NCBI GenBank assembly: GCA_935421215.2
Contig: OW285238.1
Coordinates: 31,959,678-32,023,677, forward strand
Source of the DNA: Melolontha melolontha
Taxonomy: Eukaryota > Arthropoda > Insecta > Coleoptera > Scarabaeidae
Direction: 5' to 3'
Length of the DNA stretch: 64,000 bases
Positions 53,318 to 64,000 of the stretch are shown one piece after another. Made by a program: the position numbers and the translations under genes. The stretch's first letter is position 1, and each line of letters opens with the position of its first letter. Below the pieces are notes generated by a model, which was not told the DNA's origin, searched no databases, and was given only the letters and a program-made list of their open reading frames with translations.

Positions 53318-54697
53318 GGTTCTGGCTCTTCTAATGTTCAACATTTACACCACTTATCTTCCACCCATAAAATCGCGAAAATTTCTATATGTAGAAGACG
53401 TGGCTTTATGCATCGAAACCAAGAATTTAGAGAAATTTGCGTAACAAAAAAGAGAGAGCTAAATCTTTAATTTGATGGTGATTGGATCGATCCTAAACAT
53501 CTGAGCGTAATGTAAGAACAGTCTCTGATATTCAGACAGCACCTCTATAAAACAAGTCAAAAGGTGAAGTTTCGCAATAATATATTACATAAACTAGCCA
53601 ACAATTTATGAGGAGCGAATGGGGAAACCTAGCAAATGGCAGCCATTGCACTACCTTATTTTCCTGCTGAATACTATGCTGCTGTCTAGTATTGAAGTTC
53701 TCATGCCAAGCTAATAGATAAGCAAATTAATGATTCAATGAGGATCGTCACCGGTACTGATAGATCCACGCCCAATCTCTGACTACCGATTCCTTCTAAC
53801 AATTTCCGCCAGATATCAGACATCTTGCTGCATCACAAATTGAATGGGCTAAGATTAATAACAACATTAACTTTTCTGTGCAAATCAATTGCATTTTCGC
53901 GAAGTGATGTGAATGAAAATAAATGCTTTCTACATATACGATACTAATTATACTTCTTACTGAAAAAAATTTCGCTCTTATGCAGGATTCGAACTTACGT
54001 CCTTTGGCTTACCGGACCACGCTCTTAACCATTGAGCTATTAAGGGACTGAAGTTCGACCCGTCGCCTTAAATTGAATTAAGAACAGATATCATATTGTG
54101 CCCGTAGTTTGGCAAATTAGCATTTTCGCGAAGTGATGTGATATGAAAATTCAAATAATTAGCGTCGTATATGTAGAAAGCATTTATTTTCATTCACACA
54201 ACTTCGCGAAAATGAAATTGATTTGCACAAATTTGCCAACTACGGGCACAATATAATATCTGTTCTTAAAGCAATTTAAGGCTTTTTCAGACAATTCGAA
54301 CTTCAGTCCCTTAATAGCTCAATGGTTAAGAGCGTGGTTCGAATAATTAGCGTCATATATGTAGAAAGCATTTATTTTCATTGATCTTCCTATACACGAT
54401 TTGTTTCAGGCCGATTTGGCTGGATACGCAGGTTTAGCACCCCCATCAATGGAAAGTGATCACTTGATAGCCCTTCTCGAACAACACCCCGAATTTAGAA
54501 ATAAACATTTAATTTCTATATCTTCTGAACATCTGCCAGGAGTAACCCTCTCATGTAGGCAATTAAATAGGTTCCGCGCAGGCCACGGAAGATGTAACTT
54601 AATGCTGCATAAATGGAAAGTAGCAGATACTAGCCTCTGCGACTGCGGAAATGTGGAACAAACTATGGCCCACATAGTTTTCACGGACTCTATGTAA
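53318..54697 (+). pseudogene. Non-LTR retrotransposon RT relic, split by a SINE
   Basis: RT palm: 'VLALLMFNIYTTYLPPIKS' (the GSVL-x-P-x-LFNIY motif) then 'FLYVEDVALC', where the catalytic YADD box has become YVED. Downstream come 'ALPYFPAEYYAAV' and 'DKQINDSMRIVTGTDRSTPN', the conserved post-RT region of insect RTE/Jockey-like LINEs, to about 53850. After a SINE-like insertion (about 53877-54382) the frame resumes at 54401. It ends with 'NRFRAGHGRCNLMLHKWK' and a Cys-x-Cys...His motif ('LCDCGNVEQTMAHIVF'), the terminal zinc-binding segment. Multiple stops in the 5' part; the last 98 codons are open. Endonuclease domain not found. Confidence 0.78.
53877..54382. mobile_element. tRNA-derived SINE in inverted duplication
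   Basis: A tRNA-Thr-like head lies on the minus strand at 53983-54048: A box 'TAGCTCAATGG', B box 'GTTCGAATC', an anticodon loop reading GGT in the anticodon position, and a poly-T run downstream. A second, internally deleted head is on the plus strand at 54306-54345. The body sequence ('TTTCGCGAAGT...AAATGCTTTCTACATATA') is inverted between 53877-53955 and 54159-54239. It splits a LINE relic. The acceptor stem does not pair, so this is a SINE and not a working tRNA gene. Confidence 0.65.
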
Positions 54698-54928
54698 GCT
54701 GAGTCAATATACACACAACATCACAAGTCTTGGAAGCCCTCTATATAAAAGAAATGAACGGTGTATTGTTATTTATGGATACTTACCAAAGTAGGCACAC
54801 TGTATGGAAAAAAAACAGCAATGACGTTTGATGATAACACACGTGTGATTTATTGTCAATTGTTGAAGAAAACGGTCAGTTTTGTTGCATTTGTAGTCAA
54901 ACTATTTTCGTGACTACATAGTGTTATA

Positions 54929-55930
54929 ATGCCGAGTCGTGAAATTTCCGTCTTGAATTGAACAAGAATTATTGCCTTGCATAATGCTGGACACTCAAAA
55001 TCATTAGATATCCGTTGTTAAAGATCCCGAGAGCATCTGTTGCACGCATAGTGCATAGATATGTAGAAAGTGGTTCTGTTGAAAGAAGACCACGTTCTGG
55101 GCTCTACGAGTGTCGAATAAAAGGGAGGATCGTTATTTGGTTCAATATACCCGGAGGTATCGAAATGTTTCAGCTTCTACCCTAAGAGCTCACTTCCAAA
55201 GTACGTTTCGTCGTGTAATTTCAAGCTTTACCATTCAAAGAAGACTTTATAGTTCGAAGTTAGTGTTAGCAGACCTTTAAGAGTACCCGCTCTATTTGCA
55301 CAACACCGAACTGCCTGTTTCCGTTGGACGCGGAAGCACAGGCTTTTACGGTAGTGGCATTGGGCCTTATTTACCGATGAGACCAGAATTGGATTGGTCA
55401 GTAATGATCGTAGGCAACGGGTCTGGAGAACACCAGGTTGTCAAGAGTGAATAAATTTGCTCCGTGAAGTTGTTTCTTACGAAGGGGGTACATCATGTTG
55501 TGAGGTGGTACAATGTTTAACCGCCATACTGCGCTAATTTCCATACGACAGAACATGACAAATGGAGTTTGGATTGAAAACGTTATTAGGTCCATTATCC
55601 ATTTATCATTATCCATTATTATTTATCATTATCCATTACGCAATGAACTAGGTGAAAATTTCATCTTTATAGATGATAATGCCAGATCACATCATGCAAT
55701 AAGAGTTCAGGAGGCACTTGAAGAACATATCACCAGATTGGAATGGCCAGCACAATCCTCCGATATGAACCCAATAGAATATGTGTGGAATTTTATTGTT
55801 AGAGCCATTCGCAATCGGATTAACCCGTGGGGTGGTTCGCAAGAATTAACCATAGTGGCTCTAGAGGAATGAAACAATAGTCTGCAAGAAGACATAAATT
55901 CATAGATTATTTATGAATAGGCGTGTCAAT
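54929..55930 (+). pseudogene. Tc1-type (DD34E) transposase relic, near full length
   Basis: Begins 'MPSREISVLN' at 54929, with the helix-turn-helix pieces 'TRIIALHNAGHS' and 'VARIVHRYVESGSVERRPRSG'. Then 'RVPALFAQHRTACFRWT', 'WALFTDETRIGLVSNDRR' (first Asp), 'RVWRTPGC', 'ENFIFIDDNARSHHAIRV' (second Asp) and 'RLEWPAQSSDMNPIEYVWNF' (catalytic Glu). The stop at 55870-55872 and others, plus several frame changes, disable it; a short duplicated 'TTATCATTATCCATTA' expansion sits in the middle (about 55604-55638). Typical insect Tc1 length of about 340 codons is approached. Terminal repeats were not found. Confidence 0.82.
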
Positions 55931-58490
55931 GCGTTAGTACGAAGCAGAGGTGAGCCATACTGAATATTGAATATAATTTATTTAATTTTTTTCTTTTTGC
56001 TTCTTCTGTTAGTGTCTACTGTTACACTCTAGAAATGATCCTTATACCGTTTGGGTATTTTTAATGACTTAATTAATTGCTAACTTTAAGTCATCAGAGA
56101 CTGTTCAAAATTCAATATTATGGATTTATATAATTTATTTACTTTAATTGCTAATTATCGAACATCATAGGCTATTTCAAACTCTAATATCTTCATAAAA
56201 GTTAGTATGTTCAATTATTTTGGATGTCACTATATATATATTTTCTCCGGGGGATTGAATAAACTTCTGCGCAGTTGGACCTTTTGAAATTTTATGCGAA
56301 GTCATGGTTCGTATATTTGATTTCATATTTCAATTATTGTTCTTCTTAAGCAATTCTATGTAAACAGGACATCGTAGTATTTTTTATTAGAATTTTGTAA
56401 AACTATTAAGATGGTTTAATTTATTGCATAACCATTTCTAAACTTAATTCTGGTTTCTACATTTTCATTTGCTTAGAGCGACATCTTCGCGCAACTTGAT
56501 TTAACTTTTGATTATAGATCGCTTGACGGTTGGTATAATTTTTAATTGGTTATTTATCCTTTCTTTCTGCGAATTAATTATTGAATTTTTGATGTTGGCT
56601 TCCTCAATTACTTTCTAACCATGTCAGGGTATTTGAGTAATTATCTTCTTTATTTCCAATATTCCGTCTAGGGGTAGTTTTTTGATACTATAACGTAGTC
56701 TTCTTTCTGGATAAATACTCACGCATTCGTTAGGGAGAGCCTGTTTTTACGATTCAAGCTTTGAAGTAAGGCAGTGTTTAAAACTAAAAGTCATTTTTGG
56801 AATTAAATTGTGTTACTATTCTGTGATATGCAGGAATTATCCTAAATTGATTTCATTTAATTAAATTCACTGGTATAGTGTACTTTAATCGAGGTTTGTT
56901 CCTCGGAATTGAAAGTTTTTATGACCACGTGTTGCTTCAGGTGAGTTTCTAAGATAAGAGGACGGCTGTAATTTTATCACGGCATAGTTCTCCGTTTATT
57001 ATATTAATCTGGAATCTTCCATTTATTCTTTTCTTTTTTCATTTATTTAGGGCTGTTAGTATAGACTAATGAAAAGCTGCTGTATAATTTTCTGCTAGAA
57101 AACGTGGCTATTGGTTGTATACGCTAATGAAAAGTTGCTGAGTTATTTTTCTGCTAGAAAAAGACGGTTATTGTCAGTATCTCCTAAGAAAATTTTCATC
57201 CGGAACCATCTAATTACTTGGACCCAGAAAAACCACGAAATTGGATTCAAAGGTCATCTATCACGCAAGGTAGTGTGTGTAGGATAATATTTTTTGTGAC
57301 AGAGTCCCAGAAAAATGAATGTAATAGCTATTTTGGAGGACCGCATGGTGTCCTAAAACATGGTGTTCGACTCACCATTTTATTTTATTTTCTTTCTTGC
57401 ATCCATATAAAATTTAACCAAGTTCATCACATATATAACTCGCTTAATCACTTTCCTAATTTAAATTGTAATATTTTTTATATAGTATCAATCTCATATA
57501 TCAGATTTGTTTAAATGCAAGAATTTTGAGTAAATTAAATTCAATATATTTTTTTTAAATCAGTAACGGAATTTTATGTAATTTTTTATATATACATATC
57601 TAATGTTGTTTAAATAAATCATTATCCATTTTGTTGCTCAAATTCACAATTATGGAAAGATGTTCTAGTTATTTTTCTTGGTACTTAAACATATAATTTT
57701 ACATATACAGGCTGAGCCTTATGTTATTTTACAATCTGATTGTACAATTCGATTTTGTGAATACATTGTGTATTATTGTTTTTCACATTATTAATTTCTA
57801 ACTGTGTGTACCTTCTAAAAATTATTTGCATATACTGAGTGAAACGCAACCTATGTAAGGTACATTAAAGCTTTGATGTACTGTTATGCAATGATTTATG
57901 GCATAAGACACGATGTTTATATGACTTAAGATATTCCAACTATTTAAAACTATTTTGTTGATTCAATACTTATACCTCTCCGGTATATTATATATTATTT
58001 ATTTCCTTTGTTGCTTAATAATAAATATAATTGTTATTGTTACGAACTCTGTTTTCCTTTCTTTATTTTTATTTGAGTACAATTTATTCGAAAATGACTA
58101 AGTTATCCACTTACTAGGGCAGAGTCTGTGTTCTCTGTTGGCTAAAGGTAAAACATGGTGGCGCCCTTATATATAAGAACCTCCCCGCAACTCGCCTCTT
58201 AACTGAGTTAGTCCTTTAGCCAAAAGATCTCCGGGGCAACCACGAGTTGTAGGTAAGTTGGGTAAGTTTAGAAGATATTTGTCGGCGCAAGTCTAGTGCT
58301 CGTGGGGGCACATAGCACTACGTTGGTCAACAATTATCATTATCATCTTAAGAAAATCTGTTTTCGATGTAATATTGTTACTGTTAATGACACACTATTA
58401 TCATCATCCTTTTGGGGTCCTATACTTTTGATGTTGAGTGTAATTAACGTGCTTTGTAAGTCTTTCCTCATCATAGTAGGTTGTTTTTTA
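55931..58490. other. Unassigned AT-rich region
   Basis: No recognised gene. Contains a two-copy tandem duplication (57055-57175). A TATA-like, moderately GC-rich patch (58150-58260) could be a promoter or an LTR piece, but nothing confirms it. Confidence 0.4.
57055..57175. repeat. Two-copy tandem repeat, about 60 bp
   Basis: 'GACTAATGAAAAGCTGCTG' and a relative ('GCTAATGAAAAGTTGCTGAG') each followed by a shared 'TTTTCTGCTAGAAAA' block; visible divergence between the two copies. Confidence 0.6.
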
Positions 58491-59198
58491 AGTAATTAAG
58501 CAATCAAAAATTGGTGCGCATGTGAAGCTTTAGAAAACTTAATGTTAAGAGTTACAACATAAAATCAGTGCTTACAGGATTCTCGGCAACAGTATCCTAA
58601 ATTGACAGTTACTCACGCGCAACTGCAAAAAAAAACATATTCAAGCTTGTGTTATTAAGTTTGGTGGAACAAGAGCAGTAACTCGTAAACCTGGTGGTGG
58701 AGCACCTAGAAAACGAAAAACAAATTGCATAGCGAATATTCGACGTCGAATGGGCAGTTCATCTCAAATATCAATTGAAAAATTATCACAAGTTCATTTG
58801 TCAGTGGGAACATGCCATACACTTTTAAAAAAGACTCAAAGTTGTTTCCATATAAAATCCAAACAGTTTCGGAACTCAAACAGGTAGATTTTGTTACGAG
58901 GACACAGTACTGTCTATGGCTTTTGAAGAACATAAATATTGCCATTCTCAACAAATGCTTCTTTTCGGATGAGGCTTAGTTCCATCTTCTAGGATATTTA
59001 AACAAGAAAAATATGAGAGTTTGGTCTCCAGAAAACTCTCATGAATTTGTGGAAACTACGCTACATTCACAAAAAATAGGCGTCTGGCTAATAGCTTCAA
59101 GTAGGCGAATTATTGGGCCTATATTTCTCAATCAAATCATAATTGGTGAAAAATATAGAAATGAATCACTAGAGCCGTTTATTAATGAACTTCATGAT

Positions 59199-60895
59199 TA
59201 AAGACGGCAGACTATGTGCCCCAGCAGTGGCGTTCCGTGGAGAGTTTAGCAGAATAACAGTGCGCTTACTTAAAATTAAATATATCGAATCCCTATACAA
59301 AACGTTAAGAAAAAACATAACTAACTTACCCAACATGTTTACATTGTTGCAAAAAAATGCGGATGTGCGCGATGAAGAAACTGCACCATAACATATGTTT
59401 CTGTATTAGTCTCGGAAAGGTTCGTACGTAGCGACGTATATATATGTTTATATACAGAGAAGGATTGTTCGACGTTGAGAGATGTTATATTTGCATAGTT
59501 AAAACGCTCTTTGTATCTGTACAACGGATCTTCAGTATTGGTAAAAAGTTGCCCTAATTTTGTAAAATCTACATTTTTATCTAATACATTGTTAAATTTT
59601 TCAAGGACACAATCACTTTTTTCATCTTCAAGGATATGCAGCACTAGTTTTACGTGGTCAATAATTGCTAATGAGTCCGATAAGGACAGCGCAGTGTTCT
59701 GTAAATTTTTTATTGCGTCCAGTATTGGAACGTAACTGTCATAAATAATTTTTAAATTTGCTGCAACTTGAGGATTGTTAAATTGAACCTGGCTGAGCCG
59801 TATTGCAGCTGCTTCTTTGGCATCTAGTTGTAAAATTACTGATTTAATTTTTTCAAAATGTTTATAATAATAAAATGCTGCTTCTAACCAAGTACCCCAT
59901 CGTATAAGAATTGGTTGCGGCGGCTCGGGTATATCAGGACACAGCGAATGAAATAGCCGAATCCGTTTCGGAGATTTAAGAAAAACCGCTTTCGTTTGTC
60001 CTATCAGTTGATCCACATCAGGATAAGTTGTACGTATAGTGTTTGTTACAAGTTGTAAAGCGTGAAGCAAACATGTGACATGCAGCAGGTTTGGTTGAAT
60101 CGTTTTGAATAAGTTTGGCCGTGGAACACATAACCTTGGCAGCATCGGTAACTAACATTAACACTTGCTTCGGTAAAATCTCAAATTTGTGTAGTGTTTC
60201 TATTAATACATCATATATCGCTCTGGCAGTACACCCTTGCATTCGTTTACAGGTTAGTAAATAAGGAGGAGAAGGTCCTTGCGGAGTTAGCGTCCGTACT
60301 AGAATGGCTAGGATGGACTGTTTTTTAATATCTGTAGTTTCGTCTATTGTTAACCACAGGAATTTTTTTTTACCGTATTTTTCGTACAATTCACAATTCT
60401 CTCACGCACTGACGGTACGTAATTCCGTAGCGTACTTCTTGCTGGTAATTTCCACGTAGGATTGTATTTCTTCCAAAACTGACGAAACATTGGGTGTTCC
60501 ACTTTCTGCATTGGTCGCAATTAACATCATTGTTAAATCACACACAAATTTATTATATGATCTGCGTCCACTATTATTCGATTTATGTTTGTCACTATTT
60601 ATATATCTTTGGCACTGACTTGCTTTCCAAGTTAATAAAGTTGTTTCACAAACTAAACATTTCACTACGGTACCGTCATATATTAAATCGGGAAACCGAT
60701 GTAAAAATTTCTTTACTACGTTATCATGCAACCGAGTCGATGCATTGTTTCTACGCACTCTCGACATTTTCAACACGATTGTGTTAACAATGTATCGCTT
60801 ACAATGTCTCAACGGCAACTGAATTGATCGTCGTACGCCTCTACTCGATCCCTCCACATCACGCTTCTGTTCGGGCACATACTCTGCCGTCTTTA
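59199..60895 (-). mobile_element. hAT element with TIRs and perfect 8-bp target duplication
   Basis: 1,697 bp bounded by TTCATGAT on both sides (59191-59198 and 60896-60903). Ends are inverted: TAAAGACGGCAGACTATGTG on the left, complementary on the right with one or two differences. Contains a nearly complete but frameshifted hAT transposase on the minus strand. Inserted in a mariner relic. Confidence 0.92.
59339..60767 (-). pseudogene. hAT transposase with BED-like zinc finger, lightly damaged
   Basis: Start 'MSRVRRNNASTRLHDNVV' at 60767, chosen because upstream codons lie in the terminal region. BED/CGGBP1-like finger ('VVKCLVCETTLLTWK' then 'RYINSDKHKSNN'). Core: 'WLTIDETTDIKKQSILAILV' (Asp of the catalytic core), 'VLMLVTDAAKVMCSTAKLIQ', 'NLLHVTCLLHALQLVTNTI', 'QTKAVFLKSPKRIRLFHSLC', 'PILIRWGTWLEAAFYYYKHF'. 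C-terminal dimerisation region 'ITSLNVEQSFSVYKHIYTSL' before the stop at 59339-59341. I see only two or three frame changes (near 60385-60410 and near 60130), so it decayed recently. Closest relative in the window: 35080-36430. Confidence 0.87.
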
Positions 60896-61270
60896 TTCAT
60901 GATGACAAACTTACGGAAGGATATTTCTAGCAAGATAATGCACCAATGCACAAATCTTGAGAAACAATAGTTTTTTGCAAGAATTTTTGATACAAGAATT
61001 ATTAATTTTACTCCAAAATCTCCAGATTTGACTATTAGGGCCGGTTTATTCACCTTCCAGTAAATTATCGAGTAACACTACTTGTAAGATAAAGCCTTAC
61101 TTGCCAGATTAAGTGTTTATTCACCGTCAAGTAAAATTTAACCGCCCAGTAAAATTACTTACTTGGGAGAAAATTTACTTGCTGCTCATCTACCCTATAA
61201 AGTGTCAAGTAAGACTAATATCATGCTGTTTGTGAACTGTCATGTAGAAAATTAAGTTATTGACAAATAA

Positions 61271-61420
61271 AATGGATTTAATTGAAGACATTGACGATAT
61301 TTTAGACAACGATTTTATCAATATTAAAATAATTTAGTGAATCGATATCGAATAGAAGACAATTTTAATAAATTTGATGATGACGAATTTGTTGGTTTGT
61401 ATTGTTTATTATATACTGTG
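61271..61420 (+). pseudogene. Harbinger nuclease N-terminal scrap
   Basis: An ATG at 61272 opens 'MDLIEDIDDILDNDF'. After a frame change, 'RYRIEDNFNKFDDDEFVGLY' follows, resembling the N-terminus of Harbinger nucleases (aromatic/Asp-rich 'F-x-x-Y/F-D-D-x-E-F-x-x-R-Y'). The nuclease core is missing. Confidence 0.5.
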
Positions 61421-61615
61421 TGTGTGGTAAATAAAGTATTATGTATTATTAAAGTATATGTTCTAAACAAAAATTTCATCTTTATTTCACATGTAGTCAT
61501 AGTAAATTATAATATGATGCTAGACATAAAAGATATATTTAAAAAAACTCTGTACAAAATAAATATAATAATAAAACAACCAATATTAATACAGAATATA
61601 TATACATATATTTAT

Positions 61616-61816
61616 TTACTTGTATTGAAAATACAAAAAGGGGTTGAATAACAATTTTTTTGATACTTCTGACCACGCATCCTCCTTTTGTTTCCATGTT
61701 GTACTGTTAGTCTTTTTGCATTTGATGACATTCTTGTATTTTAAAACTAGATCAATTAAAATTCTTAATTCCTCGATAGAGAAATTTGCCGATCTAACCC
61801 GTTTCTTACTTTCCAT
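61616..61816 (-). CDS. PIF/Harbinger Myb/SANT-like DNA-binding protein (short)
   Basis: 66 codons from the ATG at 61814-61816: 'MESKKRVRSANFSIEELRIL', then 'LVLKYKNVIKCKKTNSTTWK', then 'KEDAWSEVSKKLL'. This is the trihelix Myb/SANT-like domain of the accessory protein that PIF/Harbinger elements encode alongside the nuclease; it binds the nuclease and element DNA. The canonical tryptophan in helix 3 (AW) is present. The open frame stops soon after the domain. Either the rest was lost with the internal deletion, or a downstream exon exists that I cannot see. Confidence 0.6.
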   Translation of the reverse strand: MESKKRVRSANFSIEELRILIDLVLKYKNVIKCKKTNSTTWKQKEDAWSEVSKKLLFNPFLYFQYK

Positions 61817-62330
61817 TTTCTATGAAATTAAACAAGTTTTGACAATAAAATGCGAACTGTAGCCTGGGATTAGGTCATAATTTAGGTAATAATATAACAC
61901 CTTTTTTATATTAAAATATGTATTTTATATTAATAATGTTTATGAAAAAAGTAACAATGGACAACACGTGATAACACACAACAAACGCTTGAGATTTAAG
62001 GTTATATTAGATGCACTCATTTGTCATGCCGGCAACCCTAACCATACTACTGTTGTAAAAACATCTAGTTCTTTCCAGTAACTAACCGACCTTTAAAATT
62101 ATATGAATAAACGCAAAAATAGTAAATGTGCCAAGTATATTTAATTGTCAAGTAACTAACAGGTACTTTACTGGAAGGTGAATAAACCGGGCCTTAGACT
62201 ATTTTATTTTTCCATATTTAAAGAATACCATTTTCAAGACCAGACACCACACAATCGAAGAGCTGATGTTGACATAACCCAATAAATCCTAATAAATTTT
62301 TGAAAGCGTGAAGTGTAGAGTTTAACTTTG

Positions 62331-63717
62331 TCTTCAAAATAATGGTGAACATTTCCAATATCTACTTTAGTATTATTTTCTTTTAATTTTGACTATTGTA
62401 ATAAATATTTCTTCAAAAACTAAATTACTAATTGTTACACACATTTACATTACATAACCAAACTATCAAAATTATACGTTTGGGACATATTACGTGCACG
62501 TCACAACCATTTGAGGAAGTTTTTGAAGGCACGTTATTTGTTTTATTGGTTTGCCATCTATTTTTTACAAGAGATAATGCGGTAGATCTGGGTTGCATAG
62601 GAAAATATATAAAAAATGTTTAGTTTTTGTTCGCCAGCAAGGATTTTTAAGTAAATTAAGATTATTTTTATAATTAACCTAGTTAAATACAAAAGAGGTG
62701 CTATATCCGTTCAGTGTATTATATACTGTTAAAAGTATGGACTTGTAAATTGGAATAACGTAAAATATAATGTTTGCTGTTTCATTAATTACGCACCAGG
62801 TACATAAATAAAAATAGGAATTTTATTTGCTTTTATTACAGCGTGTGGATATTTTCAGTATATGTACGTTGTCGATATTCATGCAAATAAATGTATTCAG
62901 GAAGGTGAACATGGTACCGGTAGTATTCAGTTATTGAAATAATTTTACCAAGTAATTTATGCATTCGATAACTGAATTTCATCGGTGAATTTTTTTTTAT
63001 GGCATAATTTTTTTTTGTGTTTCTGGCCGAAGTTTTGTTGTCGTATTGACGGGAATAAAACAAATTAGCTCGTGGGTGTGTGGTATTCATAATTTATTCG
63101 CTTACACCATTGCCGTTCAACAATTTTAACCAAAAATAATATCCCTCCAAACCGCATACATTCACATAATAATTAGTATACATTACATTCACTATTCTCC
63201 ATAAATAAAGGTGATAATTATAAGAAAATTCTACGTCTTTTGAGAAATTATATTTACAGATATTATGTAAATAAATAACACACTATTTTAAAATTAAAAT
63301 TTACTTATAATAATACAGAGACAGTAGTAATAACAAAACAAACAAAAACAGGAAGAAATAGAATTAAATACGAATGTGTGACAATAGCCAGTGAATGCCT
63401 GAAATATCTTGAAACAATGTTGAAAAATATTGGAAACATATAATATGTTAGTAATAAATTTATAAACGAACTCCGCCAAAGTTAGGAACTAATGCAAAAT
63501 TACTTTGACATTAGCGGGAGGGAAATGAACAGATACGATAAGAACTAACGTATGAAGCATAAGTTTTGAGAAAAAAAATCAAAGGTAAAAATCGATTAGT
63601 AGCAAAAATTTTATTAAAACATAAACATTGGGAAATTATAAGATATAAATTGGATTATACACTATTGGGTCATACAAAAAAACTAAATTCGCAAAACTGA
63701 TAAAGGCCCATGGTCCT
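62331..63717. other. Unassigned AT-rich stretch
   Basis: No gene or clear repeat recognised. Confidence 0.4.
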
Positions 63718-63719
63718 CA

Positions 63720-63992
63720 CTAGCGCGCAATTTTGGCTTCCCAGCCCTTGTCATAAAGTTTCCTGCTCAGTAGTGCCCAAAATTCCTCAATTGGGCCCGC
63801 CTGGGGTACGTTGGAGTGATTATCTTCCTTAGGTACATAACTAACGTTATGTTCAGTTAACCAGTTCTGAGCGATTCTAGCATAATTGCATGAAGCTTGA
63901 TCGGGCCAGAATATTGGATCATTTTGATGATAAGCATTAATGAAATTTATCAATTTAGATAGACATTTGCGAATATAGACGTTTGCATCCAC
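63720..63992 (-). pseudogene. Tc1/IS630-type transposase C-terminal part, cut by window edge
   Basis: Open for 90 codons from the window edge to a stop at 63720. Contains 'DPIFWPDQASCNYARIAQNW' (second Asp in the F-W-P-D-x-A-S motif), 'VSYVPKEDNHSNVPQAGPIE' (catalytic Glu in P-I-E) and 'EFWALLSRKLYDKGWEAKIA'. These are hallmarks of a widespread arthropod Tc1/IS630-like family. The N-terminal half would lie beyond 64000, so I cannot say whether the copy is intact. Confidence 0.72.
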
Positions 63993-64000
63993 AGCTTCAC

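Larger units (their letters stand above)
61038..62193 (+). mobile_element. PIF/Harbinger derivative with 3-bp TTA duplication
   Basis: 1,156 bp flanked by TTA (61035-61037 and 62194-62196). Terminal repeats begin GGGCCGGTTTATTCACC (left) and GGCCCGGTTTATTCACC (right). A 3-bp TTA/TWA duplication is the family rule. Carries the second Harbinger gene (Myb/SANT type, minus strand 61616-61816) and only a scrap of the nuclease gene (plus strand near 61271-61400), so it is internally deleted and non-autonomous. Confidence 0.85.
58540..62330 (+). pseudogene. Mariner-superfamily transposase relic, hit by hAT and Harbinger
   Basis: Readable in alternating frames. N-terminal 'SSSQISIEKLSQVHLSVGTC' and 'HTLLKKTQSCFHIKSK' at about 58750-58860. 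A first core block (59013-59201) has 'MRVWSPENSHEFVETTLHSQ' and 'GVWLIASSRRIIGPIFLNQ'. It continues after the hAT insertion at 60896 as 'DDKLTEGYF', stop, 'QDNAPMHKS' (second Asp), then 'TPKSPDL'. After the Harbinger insertion it resumes at 62194 as 'DYFIFPYLKNTIFK' and 'RPHTIEELMLT' in a shifted frame. The match of text on both sides of each insertion shows it was one gene. Heavily damaged. Confidence 0.75.

Noticed and set aside
53983..54048. Functional tRNA-Thr gene
   Set aside because: A and B boxes are present but the acceptor stem does not pair, position 33 is not U, and the sequence is part of an inverted SINE.
58150..58260. Core promoter or LTR start with TATA box
   Set aside because: A TATATAAG-like string and a following GTAAGT are present, but no gene, LTR partner or primer-binding site supports it.

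Overview
The window looks like a transposon-rich, AT-rich insect (or at least arthropod) genome. It holds no host gene I can defend. Almost every recognisable coding stretch belongs to a eukaryotic mobile element: piggyBac, hAT, PIF/Harbinger, Tc1 and mariner (DD34D and DD41D), BEL/Pao, a gag-only Ty3/Gypsy-like LTR element, non-LTR retrotransposons, a tRNA-derived SINE and Penelope-like elements (PLEs). Short AT-rich introns and (TA)n microsatellites fit this assignment; no species call is possible from sequence alone.

Layout. 0.1-2 kb: piggyBac relic. 3.9-5 kb: BEL/Pao relic with most of pol deleted. 5.8-8.9 kb: hAT relic split by a 2.7 kb palindrome, which is itself split by a PLE 3' fragment. 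9.6-10.1 kb: non-LTR RT scraps. 14-16.3 kb: a cluster of palindromes in (TA)n tracts. 16.3-23.7 kb: a young gag-only LTR retrotransposon with 1,728-bp LTRs. 24.0-25.5 kb: an apparently intact DD41D mariner. 30.2-33.2 kb: a mariner inserted in another mariner. 34.8-36.6 kb: hAT element with TIRs and an 8-bp target-site duplication (TSD). 36.6-39.5 kb: tandem array of a 448-bp unit. 41.8-42.8 kb: GC-rich palindrome. 42.8-44.4 kb: piggyBac relic. 45.3-46.9 kb: mariner relic split by a PLE 3' end. 47.3-47.6 kb: DD34D mariner tail. 49-49.6 kb: Tc1 relic. 49.9-52.2 kb: mariner relic split by a second tandem element. 53.3-54.7 kb: LINE relic split by a SINE. 54.9-55.9 kb: Tc1 relic. 58.5-62.3 kb: mariner relic split by a hAT element and by a PIF/Harbinger derivative. 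63.7 kb to the edge: another transposase tail.

The most interesting thread is not a protein. At least five unrelated repeats carry motifs that fold by eye as type I hammerhead ribozymes (HHRs), with conserved core boxes, complementary stems I and II, and a very short palindromic stem III. Seven copies sit in the 448-bp tandem array (36633-39454), one on the minus strand at 14174-14220, one at 46512-46562 directly downstream of a PLE C-terminal coding fragment, an inverted pair at 7553-8096 around another PLE fragment, and three with a single core change in the array at 50630-51984. Hammerhead-like folds with altered cores sit in the palindromes at 14-16 kb and 23.7-24 kb; in five copies the C3-G8 core pair reads as U3-A8. 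Three HHR elements are bounded by 11-14 bp direct repeats, so they moved as insertions. In two of them the switch from inverted to direct orientation lies within about 3 nt of the predicted cleavage site. This fits known HHR-bearing PLEs and small non-autonomous animal 'retrozymes'; processing and mobility through self-cleaved RNA is my inference.

A second theme is nesting. Elements repeatedly landed inside older elements, and the TSDs let the order be read directly.
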